This document shows, piece by piece, positions 56,846-64,000 of a stretch of 64,000 bases of DNA. The notes beneath the pieces were generated by a model. The model saw only the letters and a program-made list of their open reading frames with translations. It ran no database searches and had not been told where the DNA came from. Within the stretch, counting starts at the first letter, position 1. Every line of letters starts with the position of its first letter. Both the position numbers and the translations under genes were made by a program. This DNA is from Atriophallophorus winterbourni (lineage: Eukaryota; Platyhelminthes; Trematoda; Plagiorchiida; Microphallidae), in NCBI GenBank assembly GCA_013407085.1, contig JACCGJ010001750.1, forward strand, positions 23,865 to 87,864, written 5' to 3'.

Positions 56846-56999
56846 ACATCTGTGCGTAGACCAAATATTCACCTTGCGTGGGATTATACAGCATCTTGCA
56901 CGGTACAAACAACAAACTATAAGGGCCTATCGATTTCCCAGCCTAATCAAATGCGTATTAGAACTTTACTAAAGCTCGGCTTGGCATCTACAGTGAATA

Positions 57000-57580
57000 A
57001 TCTTGCGAATTAATCTTGCACACAGGGGCCAGCCAAGGCTGTCCGTTATTGCCAGTTCTGTTTAACTGTTGTCGACTTGATCTTGAAACAACAATTAAAG
57101 GACTAACAAGAGGTTCAAGCTTCGACGACTACGCTGATGAAAAAGCGTATTGAAAAGGTCGAAATGCTACAGATGCTTTTAGACTGCATTAGTAGATTTG
57201 CTGAAAAATCCGGCCTGGAGATTAACGTAGCAAATCTAAGGCATTTTAATCCAATTTTACACCAGACGTCTACCATTTAAGCGTACAGAGCTGTCCAGTT
57301 GAATATGATCCAGTCTCCAAGTACCTCGATTCTAGTATGTCACCCAATCGTCAAGGGTTGATCATGCGCGTAAAGCGTGATTACATTTGAAAAGCAATCT
57401 CTGGCACAGGACTGCAAACATTCTCAGATCAAAAATACATGTCTACCTAGCAGCGATCAGCGTTGTACTAGATGTCGGTAGATATGACACGTAATACAAT
57501 CTTTGGAAGTGTTCGACCAACAGTGCTTTGGAAGCTACCGTTTGGACGCGGAATACTTCAACTGTCCATTTACATTCAAC
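57000..57580 (+). mobile_element. Decayed non-LTR reverse transcriptase fragment
   Basis: The plus strand shows GASQGCPLLPVLFNC (RT block 4), ETTIKGLTRG, DDYADEKAY (worn YADD box) and PVSKYLDSSMSP (the Y-L-G-S region) with stops and shifts between. It resembles neither family A nor B closely. 57,585-57,800 has no assignable content. Confidence 0.65.
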
Positions 57581-57805
57581 GGTAAAAATGCTGTGGTTTA
57601 GCTAAGTCCCGCGAAAGACAGACTCAGTGCTCAGATAACTTGTCCTTAATCCCAAAACCGTCAGTAATCGGCGTCGGCTTCAAGACAGTTAAGTAAATAC
57701 CTGACACTGAACTCTGAAAGACGATGTGGTTGTCGTAGGACTGTGTACCTTCTACGGCGTTTGAACGTAGGAATGGTGCTGTAAAACGATCTGCAACGAT
57801 CTCTC

Positions 57806-58600
57806 ATGCGATTGACGCGCGAGGATTGGTGCGATTCTAGACAGCATGGTTTCCGGCCAGGACACTCCTGCCTATCCAACCTCCTGTTGGCCAGGGACGA
57901 TTGGACAAAAGCCGTGGACTGCCGGGTGGCAGTTGACGTGGCCTACCTGGATTTTTCGAAAGCCTTTGATAGAGTTGATCACTTTATTCTCATTCAAAAG
58001 CTACGCCACTACGGAATCGATGACCCCTTGTTGACGTAGATCAGCCGATTTCTGCAAGATCGCACATCGTGTGTGCGCGTCAAAGACGCCTATTCAGACT
58101 GTTTCCCGGTGACCAGTGGAGTTCCGCGAGGATCCGTACTCGGACCTACTCTCTTCCTTATATTCATCAATGATATCAGCAGGATCTTATCAAGCTCATT
58201 TTTACTCTTCGCGGATGACCTCAAGGTTTGGCGTCGTATATATAGCTTCGAAGATCATCGAATCCTGCAACGTGACCTCGACCGCCTCTACCAGTGGTCA
58301 TTAGAACACAATTTACCGTTCAACTCAGCAAAATGCCACATTCCGCGGAGATTTGCTTTTGACCTTTCGCATTCTCACAAAGAATCAGCACCCTTGCAAG
58401 TTCCTGATGCATCTATCCAATCGACGCAATCATCGTGGGCACAATCTCAAGATTGCTCATCAGAACAGCCGATTGAACAGTCGAAGGTATTTCCTGCCTT
58501 TTCGCATATGCCGTGTCTGGAACGCTCTCCTGCCGGAAGTGGTATGTGCTGAGTCATTGTCCTCGTTTAGCAACGCCTAGAAAAAAACTTATGGCAATCA
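57806..58600 (+). mobile_element. CR1-like element with internal deletion
   Basis: 57835-58320 encodes QHGFRPGHSCLSNLL, VAYLDFSKAFDRVDHFILIQ, LRHYGIDDPLLT, a stop (58037-58039) where Trp is expected, then GVPRGSVLGPTLFLIFINDI, LLFADDLKVW and EHNLPFNSAKCHI: RT palm with both catalytic blocks. After CHI the sequence jumps to LLTFRILTKNQHP and the C-terminal SRLNSRRYFLPFR and VWNALLPEVV (to 58580, another frame). So the RT thumb and connection are deleted. Jockey/CR1 wording throughout. Confidence 0.85.
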
Positions 58601-58852
58601 ACTTTTTAAAGTGACTCGTTTATCTTCGCCCATTCGATTACCAATTATTATACTGACATACTACTCACATTAGCCATAAAGACTAACACTTTTTCGGTCT
58701 TTTCTCGCCAGCTTACAAGCATCAACCGCTGCTACGCCAAAAGCAACCTTCCGCAAGTCAGTCATGCACTGGAGGACGTGGTGGGAATGTGTCTTGGGCT
58801 GACACTTGAGTCTGCATCTGTCTACAGTTCCCTAAAATAGTATCGATGACCA

Positions 58853-60895
58853 ATGGAGTGGGATTCAAACCTCCTTGGAAACAGCGCGTTGGATAGTTGT
58901 GGGTTGACTTCCCGTGTAGCTCAGCACTGGGTTTCTGCGAATTCTCTCCAATTAATGGACCAACGTCGGTTGCTTTCTGCTGATAGCATACATGATGCGT
59001 CACGAAGGCTTATTAAACGTAAACTGGTTGCCAGTTTGAGAACCGACAGGGAAAGTTGGTGGAGTTCTAAGGCTACGGAAATTGAATCTGCGGCAGCTGT
59101 AGGCAATTTCAGAAAATTGTTCCAACTCATCAGAACAACTGGAAGCGGGCGACCAGGCATCAGTGAGTTGATACGTGAAGCAGATGGTTTGCAGGTTTTT
59201 AACATGCACAGACGCATGGAGCGATGGGCAGAACATTTTGAAGCACAGTTTAACTGGCCTTCTGCACCCACTGATTTCGAGAATACGGAACACTGTACCC
59301 CATGGTCGATTTCTCTTGAGGCTCCGACTCAATCAGAGATTTACAGTGTAGTCCGGAGCCTTAAGCGCCATCGGGCATCAGGTGCTGATGCTTTGCTTCC
59401 GTCATTGTTCAAAGATGGCGGTTTTGCTTTAGTTCGCGAACTTCAAGCGCTGTTCGCCAACATATGGGCTGAGGAACGCGTTCCGATCCCTTGGGGAGAA
59501 TCAGTAATTGCTCCTATTTTCAAAAAGGGACGGCGCGATTCCTGTGAAAATCATCGGGGTATCAGTCTCATTTCAGTAGCTCCTAAAATACTGGCGTCCA
59601 TTCTGCTTCACCGATTGAGTACCAAACGGGAAGAGCAAATCCGTGAGGAGCAAACGGGGTTTCGTGCCGGCCGAGGGTGCATAGATCAAATTTTCACACT
59701 CCGTCAGTTACTGGAGCAACGCCACACTTTTCGTAAACCAACTATCGTGGTATTCCTTGACATCCGAGCGGCATTCGATTCAATCGATCGTGAAAGTCTT
59801 TGGAACTGTCTACTGAGACATGGAGTGCCCGAGAAGTATGTTTGGATCTTGAAAGCATTATATTGCCAAACTTCGGGCAGGGTTCGAGCGTACGGACAAT
59901 TGTCGTCCTCGTTCAATATCTCTAGCGGGGTGCGGCAGGGCTGCCCTATCTCGCCGTTCCTTTTTAACTTCGCGATCGACGATGTCCTGAGAAAAGCTTT
60001 AGCTGGCCTGGTGGGCACAGGTGTTGAACTTCTGCCGGGTGAGCGAGCGACCGATCTAGAGTATGCCGATGACATCGCACTTCTGGGAGATGACCCTCAT
60101 ATAATGCAACAAGCCCTGGACCGCCTGGCACTTGAAGCTTCAAGGTATGGCATGTGCTTTGCGCCTAACAAGTGTAAAACACTTACCCAGGATTGGAGCG
60201 GCTCTCTTCCAAACCTAACTGTGTGCGATGTCAATCTTGAATTGGTCGACAGCTTTGTTTACCTTGGCAGTTGTATCTCCGCTGGAGGTTGTGTCGAGGA
60301 CGAGATCTCACATCGTGTTCGCAAAGCGGGTGCAGCGTTTGCTAACCTTCGCCACCTGTGGCGTCGACGCGATGTTTCACTCCATACTAAAGGCCGAGTG
60401 TACAACGCAGTGGTGCGTGCTACACTCCTTTATGGCTGCGAAACCTGGTCTATCCGAGCGGAAGATGTCCGTCGGCTTTCTGTTTTTGATACCCGTTGCC
60501 TGCGTAGAATTGCTCGCATTCGGTGGCAGCATCATGTTACAAATATAGATGTCTGCAAGCGGGTGTTAGGACCAGGTGGCCACGGACTGAGAGAAATGCT
60601 GATGCTTGCTCGCTTGCGATGGTTGGGACATGTATTAAGAATGCCTACTCACCGTTTACCGTACCGCGCCTTATTCGCAGAGCCTGACAGAAGCTGGGAG
60701 AAAAGATCGGGTGGCCAGTCCATGACGTGGCGCGTTGGGATGAAGAAACTCACCGTAGCGCTAGGCTCAGTTGGGCGTATTCGTTTGCCTGGGTGGGGTC
60801 CAAAAGCTCCACCTAATAGTTGGCTGGAAACCTTACGCGATATGGCTACAAACCGAAGTCAGTGGCGCCAGTGTATTTTATTATGTGTGTCATAA
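58853..60895 (+). CDS. Uninterrupted RTE-like reverse transcriptase (680 codons)
   Basis: No stop from 58853 to 60895. Element homology starts about 58920 (HWVSANSLQLMDQRRL); the Met at 58853 lies in flanking sequence. Order: LRTDRESWWSSKATEIE, NFRKLFQLIRTTGSG, RWAEHFEAQFNWP, then RT blocks GESVIAPIFKKGRRDSCENH, GFRAGRGCIDQIFTLRQLL, VFLDIRAAFDSIDRESLW, GVRQGCPISPFLFNF, LEYADDIALLGD (catalytic YADD), FAPNKCKT, YLGSCIS, then the C-terminal LLYGCETWSI, RCLRRIARIRWQHHVT and ARLRWLGHVLRMPTHRL. The RT synthesises cDNA on nicked target DNA. The endonuclease is missing (5' truncation), so the copy cannot move by itself, but the absence of any stop indicates recent insertion. GC-richer than its surroundings. 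Confidence 0.9.
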   Translation: MEWDSNLLGNSALDSCGLTSRVAQHWVSANSLQLMDQRRLLSADSIHDASRRLIKRKLVASLRTDRESWWSSKATEIESAAAVGNFRKLFQLIRTTGSGRPGISELIREADGLQVFNMHRRMERWAEHFEAQFNWPSAPTDFENTEHCTPWSISLEAPTQSEIYSVVRSLKRHRASGADALLPSLFKDGGFALVRELQALFANIWAEERVPIPWGESVIAPIFKKGRRDSCENHRGISLISVAPKILASILLHRLSTKREEQIREEQTGFRAGRGCIDQIFTLRQLLEQRHTFRKPTIVVFLDIRAAFDSIDRESLWNCLLRHGVPEKYVWILKALYCQTSGRVRAYGQLSSSFNISSGVRQGCPISPFLFNFAIDDVLRKALAGLVGTGVELLPGERATDLEYADDIALLGDDPHIMQQALDRLALEASRYGMCFAPNKCKTLTQDWSGSLPNLTVCDVNLELVDSFVYLGSCISAGGCVEDEISHRVRKAGAAFANLRHLWRRRDVSLHTKGRVYNAVVRATLLYGCETWSIRAEDVRRLSVFDTRCLRRIARIRWQHHVTNIDVCKRVLGPGGHGLREMLMLARLRWLGHVLRMPTHRLPYRALFAEPDRSWEKRSGGQSMTWRVGMKKLTVALGSVGRIRLPGWGPKAPPNSWLETLRDMATNRSQWRQCILLCVS

Positions 60896-60960
60896 TTTTT
60901 TATTCGGTATTATTTTACATAAAAAAAACAAAAACAAAACAAAAAACCCAAAAAATCGCA
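58905..60960 (+). mobile_element. 5'-truncated RTE-like element, sister of family B
   Basis: It begins within the endonuclease-RT linker and ends after a 20-bp 3' UTR with an A-rich tail (60919-60958, A runs broken by single C). The tail differs from the (TGA)n ends of family B, so this is a separate subfamily although the proteins align along their whole length. Confidence 0.85.
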
Positions 60961-60964
60961 TGCA

Positions 60965-61110
60965 GTGAAACTACAAAAACAAGCTGCTTTTTGTGCATTT
61001 GCTTTTGCGTATTCCGCTTGCCTGCTTTCCCTTTTCCACGCGCTTGCTTATCTGCTTTTCCTGCTTCATATTGCTTGGCACTTTGTCTGGCTCCAGACTT
61101 GTGCTTCATG
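60965..61110 (-). repeat. Dispersed repeat R variant
   Basis: On the minus strand AAGTCTGGAGCCAGACAAAG, TGCCAAGCAATATGAAGCAG and GGAAAAGCAGATAAGCAAGC match 48800-48890. The Lys-rich frame 61109-60915 is probably fortuitous. Confidence 0.5.
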
Positions 61111-61252
61111 ATGAATGATTACGTATACTGCAAGCATTTGTGTACAGTACACGGGTATTTCTATTCTGTGCACATTTTAATCGACCTTTACTCGGGGTCG
61201 GAGCACTGTCGTTGATATCCCGTATTTTGTAATCGAAGCAGTAGATAAGTGG

Positions 61253-61890
61253 TTAGACTGCGCTTGCGGTTGTACATAGATTTTCCTCGTTCAGGAGCCT
61301 ACTGAAGAGCGAATCTTGCTTATTTTCTGGCGTAGTAGCTTGAAGACCTGAAAGGCGTTCGCTTGCCAACGAGTTTTTCATGCACTCGTATTCTACTGGC
61401 GGGACATTTTGGAGTACGTCTTGAATGACTACTACAACAGATGACTTAAACATTTTATGTTGGCTGAGGTTGGTCCTTTTTAAGGAAGTTTTCAAGCTAG
61501 TCATGGGCGTTTTTAAACGCTTACCATGAAAGTTTGGTTAAGACCCCGTATCCTGGACAACTTTGAAACGCCCATTTGTGTAGCGTTCAAGGTAAGCACT
61601 TTTTGAAAGAAGCGTATCCATGTTCAGCTGGTATATAATTTCTACGAAAATCGGACGAGCGCTACTTACAGTTGGGTTCCACCGGCCTACACGATGGACC
61701 TTTTTTACCTGGCAGTTGATTAGCCCTGCCATGCGCAAAATATATTGAACCCTGGAACGGTCCATTTGCCGCCGGGATTTGCTTTCGCGAATCAGCGGCT
61801 CTTCCCTATGTAGAATGAGCAGAGTACGAGTTGGCCTCGTTTCTGCCCTTTTATTTGGTGCAGCAAGCTTACTAACTTGCTCATCCAATG
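61253..61890 (-). mobile_element. Possible LINE ORF1-type fragment (CR1-like)
   Basis: The minus frame 61888-61538 has TRTLLILHREEPLIRESKS, RVQYILRMAGLINCQVKKVH, RVGRWNPTVSSARPIFVEI and LLSKSAYLERYTNGR. The RVHRVGRW-N-P...RP-I-VE pattern followed by LL-x-x-x-x-L resembles the RRM-like segment of ORF1 proteins in CR1/L1-type elements. A second frame follows at 61504-61253. It could be the 5' part of an element whose 3' end is missing. Moderate certainty only. Confidence 0.5.
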
Positions 61891-62349
61891 CATTTGTTTG
61901 CCTTTCTACAGCAACGCAGTTAGATTGCTGCGATTTTACCGGATACTTACCATTAGCGACGTTTTTTTGTAGGGCACTTTTTACCCCCCTGTGGTGCTTT
62001 TCGATCCCTACCGATGGTACTTTGGAGAGGACCCGGTTTTATTGATGGGGGTGTTTACTTTCTTCCCACATTCGATTGAAATGCAAGGATATGACACTTT
62101 AGGCATAGATCGATTTTTAAAAAAATTGAATATCAACAGATATATAAAAAATTTCAAAAACGTAATAGAACAGGTTGATTTTAGTTACGATATGTGTATA
62201 ATGCGATAAAATGATTACCAATTTACAGCAAAATCAGAGAACATTGACTTGGAAATGGATTATTTGGAAGAGCGTGGGAAATACAACCAAGTTGAACGTA
62301 CCGCGCAGTAGTTCATTTCAGTTCAGTATGGCGAGAGGTAGCAAAAAGG

Positions 62350-63017
62350 AGTTTAGTTCAGTTCAGTTCAGTAGGCACAGGACAGTAAGTGGCTGACAAG
62401 TCAATCGAGCGTCCAGAATTTCTTTCAGTGGAAAGCTGCGGAGAAGCACCCACCACTGCCAAAGGGTCAATCCTTTTTCTCCGTGTGGAACCTCTGATGG
62501 TCGTAGGACTAGGAGAATGTAGTTGGGGGAGCACCACGCTATATTCGATGCACTGCAAAAAGGTAATTTTATTTTTTCTCCGTTCGCAATCTCTGATGAT
62601 CGAGGTGCCAGGCGATGTACTGGATAGTAGTAGGACAGCAACGCGCAATAATCGATCTTGGAAAAAATAAAAGGCAGTTTCTCCTCATCAGCACGGTGAG
62701 AGGTCAGCTGATGGAGAATTAAGAATAAGAAGTTGTCTATTAGTTCAGTTTAGTTCAGTTGCACAGGACAGTGAGTGGCTAACGAGCCAATCGAGCGTCC
62801 AGAATTTCTTTTGGTGGAAAGCTGCGGAGAAGCAACCGCCACTGTCAAAGCGTTTATTCTTATTGTGATTTGGATATCCTCGGCGATCGCGACGCTAGGG
62901 ATTATCCTAGTTGTATTTAGAAAGCACCTCGTTATGAATGATGCTGGAAAAATAAAAATAAATTTCTCTTCACCAGTACGGTGAGAGCTCAGCTAAAGAA
63001 GGGTTGTCTATTTATAA
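62350..63017 (+). repeat. Two tandem units (period about 386 bp) with an internal 96-bp duplication
   Basis: Unit 1 starts with TTCAGTTCAGTTCAG and CACAGGACAGTAAGTGGCTG. Unit 2 starts the same way at 62743 (CACAGGACAGTGAGTGGCTA, 386 bp later). Both share AATCGAGCGTCCAGAATTTC, GGAAAGCTGCGGAGAAGC and end TACGGTGAGAG...CTCAGCT, GTTGTCTAT. Unit 1 is about 100 bp longer because CTCCGTGTGGAACCTCTGAT and CTCCGTTCGCAATCTCTGAT repeat 96 bp apart. Chance frames on both strands show no domain. It may be a tandem promoter of a LINE or a satellite seed. Confidence 0.8.
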
Positions 63018-63092
63018 AAAAACAGAACTCTAATATTTACTTAAATACCAGACAACGCTAAAAATGGTAAACTACCTAATCTTGCATATAAA

Positions 63093-63420
63093 TTAGGGGG
63101 TGAATTCAGGAAAAAGCTTACCCCAGATGAGGTCTAAACCGTTCTTAAAACTCGCGACAGAACAGCAGGATATAAGTTCTTCTGGAAATTTACCACCCTG
63201 AGGCTGAAAAGTTTTGGGGGACTCTAGTCTACATCGCTCCTTAGCAAGTTTGAGTGAATGTCCGCGGGTGCCAAGCTCGGAACTTAAAGCAAAGAAATCG
63301 TTCTTTATAACCCCACTTAACCCCTTCAAGATCTTGAAGGTTTCAATTAAGTCACCTCTCAAACGACGGTGCGTAAGTAAGAAAAAATCCGGAGACTTCA
63401 AGCGTGCAGCGAATGGTTTT
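63093..63420 (-). mobile_element. CR1-like 3'-end fragment
   Basis: The minus frame has FFLLTHRRLRGDLIETFKIL, KGLSGVIKNDFFALS, RGHSLKLAKERCRLESPKTF, FPEELISCCSVASFKNGLD: the C-terminal end of a CR1-group protein, better preserved than the copy at 58.4 kb. The upper boundary is near 63420. Its downstream side reads into an AT-rich 3' UTR below 63093. Confidence 0.82.
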
Positions 63421-63469
63421 CCTCGCTGCTGCGGAGCAGCGAACGTGCCATCCCTCGCGTGCACTACAT

Positions 63470-63670
63470 TGATCGCTAATCATAAATCGATTATTAACCG
63501 TGAACAAACTATTGATTAATCATCAATGAAGATCGATATTTCGTGCATATTGTGATTATCATTCGCTGTACAACTTTGTGTTATTCATTCATTCGGAAAA
63601 TACACGAGTTCGAGTTCAGTTGTGTTTTCTGACTGACGGCTGGGCCAGTGCAACACCCCACAGTTATAAC
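63470..63670 (+). other. Probable 3' part of a Gypsy long terminal repeat
   Basis: It directly precedes the primer-binding-type sequence and the gag start, and its last bases are CACCCCACAGTTATAACA (LTRs end in CA). The other LTR lies outside the window, so the start cannot be fixed. Confidence 0.45.
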
Positions 63671-63687
63671 AATTGGCGACGGGGATA
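63671..63687 (+). promoter_or_regulatory. Putative primer binding site of a Gypsy element
   Basis: ATTGGCGACGGGGATAA directly follows the presumed LTR end ATAACA. TTGGCGAC-type sequences after the LTR are common in Ty3/Gypsy elements, where a tRNA 3' end primes minus-strand DNA. The tRNA was not determined. Confidence 0.55.
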
Positions 63688-63708
63688 AACCTTCAAAACA
63701 GTTGCGGG

Positions 63709-64000
63709 ATGAGCCTGAATAAAGAAATCGTTCTCTTCATCAGAAAATCTGAGAAACGCCAAATCAAACTATTTGATGCTTTCTTGTCGAAACTTAATTT
63801 GAATACTCAAGAACATGCAGAACCGCATTTAAAAGAAACATTAGTAAAGAGCATCCAAGAATTCAATTATGACTCAACCTCAGGTATCACTTTTCAAGCA
63901 TGGTATGCACGTTATGAAGATATAATTATTGTCGATGGTCGACGAAGACGCAAGAGTCAGATTATTGATGCAAAAGCTCGGCCCTACAGAACATTCACAA
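63709..64000 (+). CDS. Ty3/Gypsy gag N-terminus (runs off the window)
   Basis: Open from the ATG at 63709 to the edge (97 codons). It has IVLFIRKSEKRQIKLFDAFL, then SIQEFNYDSTSGITF and QAWYARYEDIIIVDG. The E-F-x-Y-D-x-x-x-G-I-T-F-x-x-W-x-x-R-Y-E-D pattern is the hallmark of gag-like N-terminal domains in many animal Gypsy elements. The distance to the primer-binding-type site (22 bp) fits. No stop or shift is visible, so the element could be intact beyond the edge. Confidence 0.8.
   Translation, partial: MSLNKEIVLFIRKSEKRQIKLFDAFLSKLNLNTQEHAEPHLKETLVKSIQEFNYDSTSGITFQAWYARYEDIIIVDGRRRRKSQIIDAKARPYRTFT

Noticed and set aside
60771..61215. Plus-strand frames after the RT gene
   Set aside because: They read the RT 3' end in another frame, the A-rich tail and repeat R; no independent evidence of coding.
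62358..62670. Overlapping 90-codon frames on both strands of the tandem repeat
   Set aside because: Frames are not conserved between the two units and no domain is recognisable.

Overview
The window reads as a piece of a flatworm, most likely digenean (fluke), nuclear genome. It is AT-rich, intron-rich and packed with decayed retroelements of the types usual in flukes: RTE-like and CR1-like non-LTR elements, a CsRn1-type Gypsy remnant and a Merlin DNA transposon. There is no operon structure, and most open frames are fragments of mobile elements. The species cannot be settled from the sequence alone. A run of exactly 1000 N (39456-40455) is an assembly gap.

One host gene dominates. On the minus strand, from a start codon at 45964 down to at least 7965, 14 coding exons can be chained with GT/AG borders and matching phases into about 610 codons. 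They encode two EF-hands, a coiled coil, a Ser-rich linker and a Rab-type GTPase domain, which is the layout of RASEF (Rab45) and its relative CRACR2A (Rab46). Only 1.8 kb of about 38 kb is coding. The last exon, expected to carry the prenylated Cys tail, was not found.

The introns and flanks hold: (1) an RTE-like family (here A) whose RT ends in a C2H2-like finger, with a long decayed copy at 8.5-11.4 kb and fragments at 2.0, 18.8, 37.1, 38.6 (twin-primed inversion) and 52.6 kb; (2) a second RTE-like family (here B) with a nearly full-length pseudo-copy at 26.8-30.6 kb, decayed copies at 16-17.4 and 49 kb, and a related 5'-truncated copy with an uninterrupted 680-codon RT frame at 58.9-60.9 kb; (3) CR1-like 3' ends at 22.7, 57.8 and 63.1 kb; (4) a 1291-bp Merlin transposon with terminal inverted repeats and a perfect 8-bp target duplication at 12836-14126; (5) Gypsy remains at 43.7-45.4 kb and a Gypsy gag start running off the right edge; (6) several short repeat families.

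The most notable non-coding signal is a dispersed short repeat, present in both orientations at 7, 31, 32.6, 38, 40.5-41, 42 and 50 kb. Its centre has the layout of a minimal hammerhead ribozyme: CUGAUGA, a 4-bp stem with an AAACA loop, GAAA, a palindromic ACCGGU stem III, a U-H cleavage site, and a stem I strand complementary to the bases before CUGAUGA. One region carries repeat sequence with a 218-bp period, another copy sits between long inverted repeats, and one copy is split by a CR1 insertion.

No tRNA, rRNA or CRISPR array was seen.
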